From Cycas panzhihuaensis (taxonomy: Eukaryota > Cycadophyta), in contig CM041465.1 of NCBI GenBank assembly GCA_023213395.1, positions 61,449,741 through 61,513,740 on the forward strand: 64,000 nt of DNA, in the 5' to 3' direction. Position numbers and translations under genes: made by a program. The notes under the pieces were generated by a model. It searched no databases. It was not told the DNA's origin and saw only the letters and a program-made list of their open reading frames with translations. Every line of letters starts with the position of its first letter. Position 1 is the stretch's first letter. Below are positions 24,486 through 36,699 of the stretch, one piece after another.

Positions 24486-25754
24486 CTCCTAGGGTACCTA
24501 GTACATCCTTAGCTTCCACATCCACTATTATAGCCATAATCTCATCCTCTTCTAGCTCCTCCTCTTCCTTTGGAGCATCTAGCTTGCCACCTCCCTCTGC
24601 CTCCTCTACTCCTAGGACCTCTCCTCTAACTGTAGCTATTGCTACCTCTACCACTGCTACCATAGATACCATTGCTCTTGGGTCTCTACAGATAATTGCC
24701 TTGCTTGCTACCTCACCTCTTGCCCTATCGACTACCTCGACAGTCATCTCATCCCTCTCCTCACCACTCTCCTAGTAGATGGCATAATATGGATTAATGG
24801 TATAGTCGCCTATTAAGAGAAGGTCTAGGGACATAGCCACTACTGATCGCCTGACATGTGATGGCTCTCCCACACTCCTAAACTTGGTCTGTAATCTATG
24901 AACCATAGGTGCATGAGTTAATATAGGCTAGGGACCTCCTGATGGAGACACTCCATGGAAGTGGTCAAAGAATGAGCACTGAAAAAGAGTGTAGAATGAT
25001 AATCCCCTACATCCCACTATCCATATATAATCTAGTTGAGCAGTAAGATTGACCACTATCAAAGTGACCTAATCAAAGTGCCACTCTTGCTCGCACCTCT
25101 AGACTATCACAATCTAGCCCGCCTGAGATGTCTTAATAGTTCTATTTCTAGGAGATCCAGAATATAATGGTGAAGATGATCATCTTCTTCACATGAGGGA
25201 TCCTATCCATGATGACCGTCCTTAGGGGTATCCCCCTCCAATCACAATGGCCTTGATCTGTAAAGAATCGAGCTACCTCATGATGGGTAGTGTCAGTGTT
25301 AGGCAAAGTCCCTAGTACTACTGGTGAGCCCTAGTTTAGTACTCCCAAGATCCTCTTAACATTTGTAAGAGTTACTATAACATTGTAACATCCCCCACTT
25401 GAGGGAGATGAAATACATGGCACCTGCGATCCTAGTAGGAGATGATATCCACGAGGAGGGCCTAGTCTAATACATACTATAGTATCCTAATGATCCGTAT
25501 GAGCCCGTAACATCGTATTATGGATCTCTCTCACCTCTCCAGTAAGTCTATAAAATTAATCATAACTCTCTCGATATTCTTATGATTGTCAACCGTGATA
25601 ACAAGCTACAAAACTAGCAAAAAATTTAATGTTGTTAGCTAGGCTCCACTCCACTAAGCTAAAAACTCTCTCCGGCTATCATAAATAAAGAAAGTAGCTC
25701 TAAAATTAATAAAATTTCTATGTTTTCCTTTTTTTCAATTATTTTCCCTTGGTA

Positions 25755-25792
25755 CCACTAATATATTCATAATACCATGAATATATTAGTGG
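25755..25792. repeat. Perfect inverted repeat in intron 1 (element A)
   Basis: Arms ccactaatatattcat and its exact complement are separated by aatacc. Shorter inverted repeats (ccctatgaataggg) follow. Confidence 0.8.
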
Positions 25793-25875
25793 GCCCTATG
25801 AATAGGGCTTCACCCTATAAGGAAGTTTGCAACACCACAAATAAATTTGTAGTACCATGACCTTCGCCCCCATTA

Positions 25876-25877
25876 AA

Positions 25878-25907
<30 letters not shown>
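25876..25907. repeat. (AAT)n microsatellite
   Basis: About ten AAT units, inside intron 1 of the antisense gene. Confidence 0.9.
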
Positions 25908-25908
<1 letters not shown>

Positions 25909-26245
25909 TATATTTTTTGTGGACTTTGATGGGTCCACCAAGACCAAGGCTTCCTAATGCCCTAGCCCAACTCCTTTCAAATCCTTAAAAGGGTCTTGGA
26001 AGGTCTAGTTTACCTCTATAAGACCTAAAAATATAATAAAAAGCATTAATGATTAAAAGTTGAGATGAAAGGCTTAGGTCTAGATCAACATACTGGATCT
26101 GGGCTAGCTACCACTATCTCTCACTCTCATTCCCAATGACTCTCTCTATGCATTGATCCAATAGCTGGATTTCCTCCACTGAGCGCATAATAGGGGATGA
26201 ATTTGGGTGTTGGAGATGTAGAGCTCCTAGATCACGTGAAGTCAT

Positions 26246-26842
26246 GTGAAAATGAATCTATTTTTACCCCTCATCCTCCTCTTATTTTGTGTTTCCCCCC
26301 AGAGTACTAGGCCCTTTTTCAACCCCAGAAAAGCCACTAAGATCACCTCCCTTGGCTGATCTTAGTTCCCTTTAGGGCCTAGACCCAGTTTTACCTCTAG
26401 ATGCGCCTTTTCACTATCATTTTGTGTATTTATGGTGCCTTTTTTGGCTCCTGCATGAGCCCTTTTTCTCCTATTTTCTGGCTATTCAAAAAGATACTGG
26501 TGTTTATGCTCTAGAAGCCCATTTTGATGCATTGGATCCATTTTTGCTATCACTTCATCTCATCAAGGCTCTTAATGAAAGTTCTCCCTCTTCTTGAGCC
26601 TCCTTATTAGTCCCACACCAATCTTGTGACTTTGTAGTTGGATTAATTCCCTGATGAATCACCTTCTTCTATGAGGTGAGCCCTCCACTAGCCTAGTAGC
26701 CTACTAATAGGGCTATCTTGTCTTCTTATGGTCATCCTTTTTGAGTCATCACGAGCAGTTAAGCCTCACTCTCCACCTTTTCACTCTACATTCTTCTTCT
26801 TTACTATTGTGTGAGTCTTATCTCTCTTTCTGCAGTATAGCT
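26246..26842. other. Stretch between antisense gene start and second RNase H (element A)
   Basis: It must hold any promoter of the antisense gene, but no TATA-like word is convincing. No coding motif seen. Confidence 0.35.
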
Positions 26843-27258
26843 CTCTTTATATACACTGATAAGGGTATCCATGGCAGCCCGAGACCCTCTGTGGCCACTT
26901 AGATCATCCATGATCCTTCTGGGTAGGATCTCATATGTTTTGGGATATATTTACTAAACACCATAAATAATGAAATGGAGTACACCACTGTCATAAAGGT
27001 ACTCACTAACACACTTCACTTTTATCATGGTCCTATTATTTTATTTTATGACTCTCAAATTATGGTTTCACAGCTAACTCAAGCCTATCAAGTACTTTGC
27101 CCTCATTTGAGATTCCTTACTTTGACTATTAGGTCACTTCTATCTTCCTTCTCTTTAGTAGACATTTAGCATATCCCTCGTGATCAAACTGTCGAAATGG
27201 ATAGCCTTATTTGTCCGATCCTTGAGTATCATATCTCTCCTCTGGATGATCCCTGTTA
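26843..27258 (+). pseudogene. Element A second (post-integrase) RNase H
   Basis: It starts LFIYTDKG at 26843 (first Asp at 26858-26860). NNEMEYTTVIKVLTN supplies the Glu, IILFYDSQIMVSQL the second Asp, and HIPRDQTVEMDSLI the last Asp, so the D-E-D-D set is all visible. Only about three stops interrupt it, fewer than in RT. A plant-type RNase H added after integrase is a known trait of some Tat elements. It would degrade RNA in RNA-DNA hybrids, perhaps with the polypurine tract as primer. Confidence 0.75.
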
Positions 27259-27846
27259 GGAAACCTAATAGGTTTCCTCCTTATGCAGACTTCTAGATCG
27301 TCATCCATCCTTTATCATTGCTATTGCCATACCTCCAAAAATAGGCCACTGGTGAGACTAAACTATGGTGACCATAGGTTTGTTTCTTTACTTGACACTC
27401 ATGCCACCTGTGGTACTATATCTATAGCTTTTTAGATCATGTTCATATTATGCTTAGATTATATTCGTACGTCAATTTTATATGCAAAGGCAATGGGAAT
27501 CCCTCATCCCCTTCTTTCTTCTACAACCCTTTTATTTTCATAGGGATTCTAGTCCCGCATTATGCTCTAAGGTCATGCAACCCACCTAGCTGTCACCATG
27601 GGCAATCCCCATGCCAACTTCTCTCATCCCATTTATGTCTTGGGTCCAAGGCTCTGTACCCCAAGGATTGATCAAGCTATGCCTCCTTTTCCTCACCCCA
27701 GGCATATGTCTCCCATCCACGTGATCTGTCATGGCATTTTCCATCCACCTTGGTTACTAACACATAGGCTTATACATCACTATTAACGAGATTATGTTGA
27801 CAACATTCACCATCGTTTAACATTCCTGAGTAATGATGTTCTACTT
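27259..27846 (+). other. Element A 3' untranslated stretch
   Basis: No domain. Short proline-rich frames at 27450-27786 are not conserved in B or C. Confidence 0.4.
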
Positions 27847-27858
27847 CTAAGGGGGTAA
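27847..27858 (+). promoter_or_regulatory. Polypurine tract of element A
   Basis: tctaagggggtaa directly precedes the 3' LTR start TGTTTTCC. C has the matching aagggggcaa and B aaggggatag. Confidence 0.7.
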
Positions 27859-30800
27859 TGTTTTCCAACTACTGGGAATAGATTAGGTCACTATCACATA
27901 GGTATGGTTAGGTATATATTCTTTCCCTTGTACTCTCTCACATCCTTATAATTATCTAGATATATGAGGTGTGTGTGATTTCTTGAGCACTTGATTGGGT
28001 TGCTTAATCATCTTACATATGCTTAATATCTGCCTATGATGACTAGGACTCTGGTCCAATGGCATAGTAGGTCCTAGGTAATATACTTCCTAGATATAGG
28101 TACTCTTGGGGCCTTTGTAGCCTGGCTTATGTATACCTTAGTCTACCTCATTATACCTACCTCATTTTCCCCTCACCGTGTTTATCCCTTGATTCGTCCT
28201 AAGCAGTTTATGGAGAATCCTTGTGGGTTAGTGCCCCTCTTTATTGCTTGGTCATCACTTAGGTTTCTCCTCATGACTCACTAGGATTAGCTACCTAGCC
28301 CCCTTTCTCATTTTGACATGTCAATTATCGCCCCTTCCTTGAGGTTCTAACCCTATCAGGTGACTTTAACACATGTTTCTACAAACTGTTACCATATGGA
28401 ATGGTCTTAGGTCAATGTATAGTCCTTTAGGGAGTAGTCCTAGGCCCTTGCTAGGGTATACTACCTCTTTACCCACTCATTCATTGATCATTTTTATTTT
28501 TCTTACTACCCTACTTCCATTTCTATCTACCTTGTACTGATTATTGCACACTGCTAATATATGAGTGGTGCTATGAACAAGTTTGTGGTGTGACTATTAT
28601 GAGCCTTGTCATAGCTAGAAATGACTAATCTTAATCCCTATGCCTGAACAATGCACTCCTCTACCTTGGGACTTGCCCAGGTCAAGCCCTAATAGCCCTA
28701 AGGCCTCCTCAAATCAATAAAAACCCCAAAATTAGGGATCATTCTCATATTTGCTTATTCACTCTTATCATTCTTCCATTACACAAAGGAAAATAAAATA
28801 TTTTGTAGAAAAAAGACTTTTCTTCCTCTCTTCTTCCTTCTCCAACTTTCTATTTCTCCACTACACTTAGATTTGTAGGTCTCTCCTCCACAAGTAAGCA
28901 AAGGGCTATTGAGAGCAACCTAGGCTAAGCAAGGAAGGCTTTCTAGTAAGGGAACAACTAAGGATCTCCCTTCTTTCTCCAACAAACAAGGGTTTCAACC
29001 TTTTAACTCTATTCTACACTTTAGGATACCACTTTGCATGGTAAACCTATTCTCTTCAGTAATTTTATTATAGAAATTCCATATTTTTTGGTTTATCCTT
29101 TATTATTTCAGCCATAAAACCATAGATTTTTTACTTAGATTAATTTTGGTGATTATGTTTTAAGCCATATTTTGCTTATTACAAGGAGGCAACACCTCCT
29201 TGCATGATTGTTCACATTTCCCATTCTTAAATCCTTTAGCTTTTGGGAAATAAGGAGGCCAAACTAAGCTAGGAGAGCTTGTGAAGAGGCCCATGGGCTG
29301 GAGTTATAACTCCTAAAGCCATCTATCACTTAGGCAACCCCCTTCTCAATGCTTCGAGGTACATCTCCTTGCGCTCTATCTCTAGCTTTAGGGTTTGGTT
29401 TGGAGTTAGGCCTATACATATAAACTATTCACTTTAGTTTGCTTCTAAAACCCTAGACAAATAAGCTACTTGTAGTTTTAGAGGGCCATTCACCATTCAT
29501 AGGAGCTTGCCATCCTAAGGCAATGCCTATTTCTTTCCTTTCACTTATATGATATGGTTGTTGCATACATACACTTACTAAAATTGTTGAGTAAGGAATA
29601 TATAAGATTGAATTGGTTTCTTTTTTTGCTCAAACACCTACGTGTTAACATTACATGCTAGGATCACATATAAATGCATGTATTTTGCTTACAAGGAGGC
29701 CTTACTCTCTTGGTATCGTAGGTTGGAGACCATTTCACAAGCATAGCAACAAGTCATGAAATGGTAACATTTCATTTTTATTTATTCTCATTTCCACTCC
29801 CCTTCTATTCTTTTGAGCCTTGCTTTGCATATTATTTGGGGACAATAAGTAAACCCTATTTGGAGGACAAGGGTAAGGTAAGGGAGTTCCCTCCTCCATC
29901 TTTAATATCTTTCATGGCAAGGAATGATAATAGAAGAAAAAATAACTTGTGGGAATGTGGTGCAAAGAGAGATGATGAAGGAGCACGCAATCATGATATC
30001 AACCACCACATCCAGGTACACACCTTCCTATGCACTCCTCTTTTCTCCTTCCACACTTCCCTTATCCCATTTTCTTAGTTTACAAAGGAAAGAAAAAGAA
30101 AAGAAAATGTTCAAAGTTTTATCTCCTTAAAATTGTTTTCCTTTTATTACATTGTTTAAGCGGGGAGGAAACAAGATTTTATGATCATGGTGTATGCATA
30201 TAGGGAATGTTTATTATTTTCCATTTCCCTTAGTGAACCTAATCTTGCACCTATTAAAGAGGGGGCAACCCACACAAGACACCCTCTTGCATCCCATCCT
30301 TTTCTCTTCCTCCCTCATTATTCTTAGTTTGTATTACATTCATTTGAAAGAATAAAAGAAGGCGAGAAACATAGATAGGAAAGGTTACATATTTACTTTG
30401 CATGTTTGTTGTTGGTATTGGTTGTTGTTTGTTTGTTTCCTTTGATAATGTTTGCGTCATGCCAAAGAGGAACATTGCATTATTTATGACAAGACATTCC
30501 TCCTAAAACCATACAAGTTTCAAAACTTAGAAATCCCTTAGTTCTTCTTAGTAACCCTAGAAGACTTCATAACTAGAATATTAGAGAATCTCCATAATCA
30601 TCTTCCACCTCCTTTTGGGTTGCAACTTCACCCTAACCTACTCTTCCTTATGATTAAAGGAGAGCTTGTACTTTCGTTACCCTTTAGTTGGTGGAAATAT
30701 TCTCTCATTTTTAAAGTTTAGCATCCTAAATCACACCCTATCTCTTAACAAGCATCAACTCTAATGATCTTCTCATTCTTCTTGAAAACTAAAGAAGACT

Positions 30801-31225
30801 TTATAACCTAATATCCATGACATACTCATGGCTCTTTTCTACCTCTCTCTTGATCCATTTCTAGATTGTGACTAGGCCTTCCTAAACTACCTCTCACTTT
30901 ACCACCACCTTTTTCTTCCCTCACTTGTCCCCTTTTCTAAAAGGAGGTCTAGCTCCTCTTTTTTTCCTATGAGGATAGGAGAGATCCTTCTTTAGGCTAT
31001 TTGGCTACTCAAGGATGCCTCTTTGCCTAAACCAAACCTAGGAAGGTACTCAAAAAGAAGGGAAGGTCATAGAACTATTTACAGGTTCCCAAACCTGTGT
31101 TCCAATGCATGAATACCTTTTGAGGATAACCTATCCTCTTTTTTGAGGTCTCTAGGCTTCTGTTATAGTTATAGTGTTAGCCTAGAAGCTATTATCCATA
31201 GTGACTCCCTAGAGGCATGCTTCCA
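27859..31225 (+). repeat. Element A 3' LTR
   Basis: It starts TGTTTTCCAACTACTGGG and ends CATGCTTCCA. It is collinear with the 5' LTR and keeps the canonical TG and CA. Readable frames at 29761, 29924 and 30254 are LTR shadows, also present in altered form in the 5' LTR. Confidence 0.85.
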
Positions 31226-31230
31226 ATATG
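31226..31230. repeat. Target-site duplication of element A, right
   Basis: ATATG, identical to 13080-13084. Confidence 0.75.
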
Positions 31231-31673
31231 CTTCAAATAGTAGAAGCTAGAGAAAACTAAGGGTAAAGTTGATGTAATGGCTCCAAACCTCATATAGGAT
31301 GAATTCCATATATATTTTCAAGAAAATTAGCAAATTCTAATGTTTTCTATGGTTCTAAACATAATGGTGATCTTATTTTTGTGTAATAGTGGCTGAAAAA
31401 TAAAGTTTGATTTAAAATCAAGTATTTTAAGACCTATTTATGACATGTTAAGGCCTATTTCAATTCCCAAAAATATATTAAATGAGAAACATTTGATGAA
31501 TTTATGATATAAGATATTCTTGATATATTAGTTATTCATTTCCCCCTTAGCAACATTACATTTGGTTTAGTGGATGATAAATCCTTAATCAAACATACAT
31601 ATCATGTGGATATTGGAAAAGATTTTTTATGATGAAGAGAATCCATCTATTATTTGACACACCACATTAGCTA
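31231..31673. other. Unassigned sequence between elements A and B
   Basis: It continues the sequence interrupted by A at 13084. AT-rich, no motif recognised. Confidence 0.4.
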
Positions 31674-31742
31674 TTGAACTGTACCTGTTGGGGGTAATGA
31701 GAGATAATTGTACACCTATGGGTGATATGCTTAAGATGGGGT

Positions 31743-32215
31743 TGTATCGACAAGGATAAAGAAGCTACATGATAGTCCCAACCTTTGTGATAACATAACT
31801 ATTGTAGTTGGCAGGATCCCCACATTCACATTAAGGGGGGATATTAATATGGAAGTTAATTATTAAGCCTCTTAGTTAATGTTAATGTGGTTTAATTAAT
31901 TGAAAAGGTATGAAACCAAAAGGTGTAGCTTATTCAAAGGTTCGCAACCTTAATCAAGTGACACCTATTAGGAGAATATATATGCCTTGAGGGCTTGTGT
32001 ATTCATCACCTAAAATCATTATATCAATCCATTATGCAATAATCAAGTGATCCATCAAAGGACCCTTTTGTGGTGGGTTTTTTCCTGAAAGGGTTCTCCC
32101 ACATAAATTCCTATATACTATGCAGCTATTATCTATGTGTATTTGTTTGCTTGCTATGTATGGTAAAAGATTCTATGGTTGGGAATATTTGTATATGATT
32201 TCATGTTCCCAAACA
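31743..32215 (+). repeat. Element E 5' LTR
   Basis: It starts TGTATCGACAAGG and ends CCCAAACA. A TATA-like word gagaatatatat is at 31974. The block gtgggttttttcctg...gggttctcccac (32072-32102) is typical of plant copia LTRs. A G-run (attaaggggggatatt, 31827) resembles an internal polypurine tract. Confidence 0.85.
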
Positions 32216-32230
32216 AGGTATCAGAGCCAT
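32216..32230 (+). promoter_or_regulatory. Element E primer-binding site, tRNA-Met type
   Basis: aggtatcagagccat directly follows the LTR; the first T of TGGTATCAGAGCC has become A. Confidence 0.75.
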
Positions 32231-32752
32231 AGGATCCTACATAACTGAAGCCTGATGTTGAGTAGAGCAGTGTGATCATTAGTTGCCAGGTAAATCCATC
32301 TAACCTAGGACTTATCTTGAGGATTTATTAACTCTAACAGCGTGCAGAAGTAGGCACAATAAATCAATGGTGGTTGAAATAATGAAAATCACTATTTAAT
32401 GGAGTATAAGGGTTATTGGAGTCAATATTCATGCATAAAGTTCCCATTTGTTGTTGGAGTTTTCTCGTTAAGGGTTATTTGAAGCTAGTTCAAGATCTAT
32501 TGTAAAGATTTAAGCCAACAGAGCATGTACTGATGGTGATTTGGAGACTTTGTGAATAACAACATCTATATATAAGGTATTTTAAGGCCATTTGTTGATA
32601 GTTAAGGAGACATAAATAATCAGTGGCTCACTTAATGTAGGTATAGTTGGTTTTGGGTCCCTTTGGAAGCATGCTCATGAGGCAGAGGAGGACACAGACT
32701 ACAAACATTTATTTTGGTGTCATTTAAACCATATTAAAGCTTGTTTCTTAAG

Positions 32753-33540
32753 ATGGAGTATATTATGCCCAAAGTTATCTTTAATGGTAATAATTTTAGC
32801 AAGTGGAAGGCCAATATGGAACCTATTCTAATGGTGAATCAACTATAGGGAATTACCAAGGTGAAAGTGGATGTGATTATATTAGGCTATAAGGAGCGTA
32901 TTCATCTTGAAGAGAAACAATTTATGGTTGTGGGACTGTTAAAACTATTACTGGCACCAAACTAGAGAGTGTTGGTTCACAATTTTGATGAACCAACAGA
33001 GATATGGAAGAAACTGCGTGATATATTTAAAAAGAAGCAGACAAATAAACATCTGGTACTGATGCTGGAAATACTCAACTCACATGTGGAGGATGAGAAT
33101 AACATTAGCTCCTACCTTAATAAGATTATTAACTTGAAGAATAAGCTAGAGGAATAGAAGTTGAACTCGATCAATGATGTGTTGCTATTCGCAATAATCA
33201 TGTCAAAATTGCCGGCTACCTTCACCACATTCCAGACCATTTATAGTAGAGATGAAGTGATAGAAGTAGAGACATTTTATGGGCTTAAAAATCTAATTCT
33301 AGTAGAAGATGCCAAGCTTAAACATCATGGTATACTCAGAGGTTATAATTCAAGTCAGGACTTAGCCATGAAAACTCAGAGGGAGGCCGCTAAGGAGGAG
33401 AAGATCACATAGAGGTTAGGAGAAAGTTCTTAAGACAAGAATAAGTTCAACGGGAAATGTAATTACTATAAGAAGGATGGTCACCATGAGAAGAACTATT
33501 GGTTCAAGCATCGTGACAAGCATAAAGTCAACTAGGGTGA
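32753..33540 (+). pseudogene. Element E gag
   Basis: The likely start is ATG at 32753 (MEYIMPKVIFNGNNFSKWK), a usual copia gag beginning (F-x-G-x-N-F-x-x-W). EIWKKLRDIFKKK and the long frames 32969-33157 and 33161-33412 continue it. The zinc knuckle at 33455-33500 reads CNYYKKDGHHEKNYW: both inner cysteines of C-x2-C-x4-H-x4-C are Y, each a G-to-A change. Stops at 32848, 32963, 33157 and 33412 break the frame. Confidence 0.8.
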
Positions 33541-36500
33541 TAAAATAAAGAACATTACTACTCATTATGTTTGAGCAAAAGCCTTATCAACCAAATCTGA
33601 TCAGTGAGATTATTTGGTGCTTGATTTTGGAGTGCAGAAGTATATTTCTTACCAGAGGTAAAACTTTAATACGATGACTTCAAATCTGAGTGGTACTCAG
33701 ATTGTCCTCGGTGATGCTCGTATCTTACTGGTAGAAGGTATCAACGAAGTTTCCATTATAGGAGGTAAATTTACCAGAGTGTATTATGTACTGAAGATGT
33801 AGTTGAACCTTCTTTTAGCCTGAGAGATCTATAAACAAGGTATGAAGGTAGATCTCTATGATAAAAAATGCCTGACTAAGGATCCAAAATAGAACTTTAC
33901 TATCATAGCTACTGGGAAAGTCAGGGACAACTTCTAGGTGTTTGAAAAGTTTCAGTCTTAGAAGAAGTCCTATGCCTTTGTTACCAGTGAAGATGATGTG
34001 AGTAAGTTGTGGCATAACTTCCTTAGTCACCTTAATTATAGGAGTATTGCACTATTGAAGAGGTTAAAGATAGTGGAAGGATTGCTATTAATTACCTACT
34101 CAGATGGTGTGTGCAAAAGGTGTATATATTGCAAGCACCACTGCTACCTTTTTGCTCAGGATAATGCCTGGAGAGCTAAGGAGAAGCTGGAGCTTGTACA
34201 TTTAGATCTAATGTGCCCTCTTCCTAACCCTTTGATATATGGAGCCTGTTATACCCTTGTATTTATGGATGACTATACCAAGAAGGCCTAGGTTTATTTT
34301 CTCAAGAACATGCCAGATGTGTTTGATCACTTTCATGACTGAAAAGTGATGGTTGAAAATGGATGTAATAAGAAAATAAACTCATTAAGAAGTGATAATG
34401 GCAAAGAATACGACAACAATGCATTCAATCAGTTTTGTTGCAATCATGATATAAAGTAAGAATTTATAGTCTTGTATACCCCACAATAGAATGGAGTTGT
34501 TGAAAGAAAGAACCATTCCATGATGGAGATGGCAAGGTGTATGGTGCTTGCTAAAAACCTACCACTAAAGTTTTGGGTAGAAGCTATGGCAACTGCTATT
34601 TATATTTTGAACCGAGTACCCACTTAAGCAATTCACAACATGACCCCAAAAGAGAAATGGACCTATTGTAAACCTGTCATTAGCCATTTAAGAATGTTTG
34701 GGTGTATTGCATATGCACACATCCTAGATAATACTCGAAAGAAGCTAGATCAAAAAAGCCTAAAGTGCATATTCATGGAGTATTGCATGGAGAACAAAGG
34801 CTATAGATTATAAGATCCACATAGGAAGAAGATTGTGGTTAGTCAAGATGTCAAATTTGATGAGACATCGACATATCATACTGACTGATCATTAGAGGAT
34901 CCTTTTTACCCCCCTTCTCCCATTCCTGGATTCATGAATCAAAGAGGACAATGAGCTAGTTTCTAAAACACCTGAGGAATCAAGATCGAGTGGGATGAGT
35001 AATAGTGAGGAGCTATCTCGATTTGAAATACCTCTAGTAATGGGTCTTTCAATACCTTTATGGGCAAGGAAGACTACAGAAGATTATGGTGTGGAAATGC
35101 AAACCTTAATTAATGATCAAAGAACATAAAGTTAGCATGCCAATTGAACTCTGCTGGTAGACACCAATGATTCTAGTGATCCTAATTCGTTTGATGAAGT
35201 GAAAGGAGATCCAAGATGGAGAGATGTAATGGAGGAGGAGTATAGTTTTCTACTAAATAATAACACATGGGATTTAGTTCCATTACCTCCAATAAAGAAT
35301 CTTATAGGATGCAAGTGGGTCTACAAGACAAAGTTCCACTTTGATGGAGAGGTGGACAAGTTTAAGTCCAGATTTGTTACATAGGGATTCAAGCAGAAAG
35401 AAGGAATTGACTATGAGGAGACATTTGCACCAGTCTCCAGAATGACAATGGTCCATTTGTTGATTTCCTTAGCAGTAGCTTATAGTTAAGAGTTACATTA
35501 GATGGACATAAATTCCACATTCCTTAATGGAGATCTAAAGGAGGAGATATATGTGTTGCAGCATCTAGGATTTGTTAAGGATAGCCAACAGCATCTTATG
35601 TGTCATTTGAAGAAGTCAATTTATGGCTTGAAACAAACACCTCATGCTTGGTATGAAAAGATGGATGCAAAGTTGAAAGTTGAAGGTTTTGAGATTTCTA
35701 AACTCGACCTGAATCTGTATGTGAAGAGAAGAGGGAGTTCAATAGTAGCTTACATGGTGTATATGGATGATTTGGTCATCAACAGTAACTATTGCAAGGC
35801 TATTACTAAAGTTAAATCCAATCTAAGAGCTTCATTTGACATGATAGACCTTAGGAGACTTCACTACTTCTTGGGCATTTAGTTTAGGCAGATGGATGAC
35901 AAGATCGTGTTATTATAGTCATAGTATGTGAAGAACTTACTAGAAAAATTTGGAATGCAAAATTATAAACTAGTTATAACACCATGTATAAAAGGTGCTA
36001 AGTTACAAAAGGATATGGCCAAGCCCTCTATAGATGGCATAAAGTATCATTAGTTGGTAGAGAGTTTGATCTATTTGACTCATACTAGGCCTGATAGTGC
36101 ATACACTATCAGGTTGGTTTCTTGCTATATGCAAAATCCTCAAGAACCTCATTTGGTTGTAGTGAAGCAGATTGTAAAGTATTTGAAGAGGACTATCAAT
36201 ATTGGTCTCAAATACTATTGAGGTGAAGAGATATAATTACATGGATATAGAGATGGATTCAAATGATTGGAAGTCCACTACTGGATACCTATTAGGTGTT
36301 GGCAAAGGATTCATTTTATGGTAGTCAAAGAAGCAACATATAATGATGCTCTCTTCTATAAAGGCTAAATATCAAGGACTTGGTATAGGTACAAAGGAAG
36401 TTGTATGGTGGCAAGGTCTTATAGAGTTTCTTAGAGTTTCAAATAGACACGTGGTTATCTTTGCTGGTAACCAAAGTACTATTCACTTATCAAAGAGTCT

Positions 36501-36689
36501 AGAGTTTCATGCACTTATGAAGTACATTAAGATTTAACACCATTATATTTATGAATAGATCAAATCGGGGAAGTTACAGGTCAACTACTATCTAAGTGAA
36601 TTCCAACTTGTGGACATGTTCATCAAATCTCTCACTAAAGATCAATTCACAAAGATGCGTACCAAACTTAGACTCACCAATGTTATCCT
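33541..36689 (+). pseudogene. Element E pol (protease, integrase, RT, RNase H)
   Basis: Protease: YLVLDFGVQKYIS near 33615 (family: W-x-x-D-S-G-A), Ser replaced by Phe. Integrase: LWHNFLSHLNYRS and CKRCIYCKHHC near 34005-34140, then HLDLMCPLP (D), a broken second Asp region near 34390, and NGVVERKNHSMMEMA (E) at 34492. RT: WRDVMEEEYSFLLNNNTW at 35218, GCKWVYKTKFHFDGEVDKFK, MDINSTFLNGDLKEEIYV, SIYGLKQTPHAWYEKMD, the catalytic VYMDDLVI near 35757, and LRRLHYFLGI. RNase H: SSIKAKYQGLG at 36350 and VDMFIKSLTKDQF near 36610. The RT box is Y-M-D-D where Y-V-D-D is usual. Over a dozen stops, mainly TAG, kill it. Confidence 0.85.
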
Positions 36690-36699
36690 TGAGGGGGGA
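36690..36699 (+). promoter_or_regulatory. Element E polypurine tract
   Basis: tgaggggggat immediately before the 3' LTR start. Confidence 0.7.

Larger units (their letters stand above)
25606..26093 (-). other. Predicted intron 1 of the antisense gene (element A)
   Basis: Donor GATCCA|GTATGTTGATC aligns base for base with GATCTA|GTGAGTGGATC in C; acceptor ttttgtag|CTTGTTATC aligns with tttgtag|GTGGTTCTT. Length 488 bp against 495 bp in C. Confidence 0.5.
23814..26245 (-). pseudogene. Antisense three-exon gene: plant-mobile-domain-like protein with coiled coil (element A copy)
   Basis: Exons on the minus strand are 26245-26094, 25605-24486 and 24358-23814. The start reads MTSRDLGALHLQ. Exon 2 has RWERSI-type helix text near 25530 (through TGA), then RRCHVFHLPQVGDVT and VKRILGV near 25370-25440. 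This resembles the plant mobile domain signature H-L-P-x-G-E-x-T, 10-15 residues, then L-G-(L/V)-P. LPNTDTTHHEVARF, a hydrophobic block near 25020, and DYTINPYYAIY (PMD: W-x-P-Y) follow. An acidic tail EEEELEEDEIM ends exon 2. Exon 3 carries ELVR, VVVELFP, IYEEGQP and a coiled coil (VAILEERL, LHERFDHLVEQIA), then basic QQRRRRS. The shared TGA at 23814-23816 is the proposed stop. Two 1-base frame changes and many stops disable it. The predicted role is unknown; PMD proteins of the MAIL1 type act in the nucleus in silencing and development. Confidence 0.6.
13085..31225 (+). mobile_element. Element A: complete 18.1-kb Tat-type Ty3/gypsy element
   Basis: Two LTRs of 3355 and 3367 bp flank an 11.4-kb interior and the whole is bordered by ATATG on both sides. 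Interior order on the plus strand is: primer-binding site, gag, protease, RT, RNase H, integrase, then an antisense gene, then a second RNase H and a polypurine tract. A second RNase H after integrase, very long LTRs and a C-x2-H-x4-H-x4-C gag knuckle suit the Tat lineage. Every coding part has stops and frameshifts. The first 22 LTR bases differ at 7 positions, all transitions, so it is old. Confidence 0.85.

Noticed and set aside
24467-24775. Plus-strand serine/threonine-rich frame of 102 codons
   Set aside because: It is the mirror of the acidic tail (GAG/GAT/GTA codons) of the antisense gene; the minus-strand frame is the one conserved in element C.
31674-31742. Treating this stretch as unrelated flank of copia E
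   Set aside because: Ungapped similarity to the A and C LTR ends, together with the loss of exactly that end at 37173, makes it the missing tip of the element B LTR.
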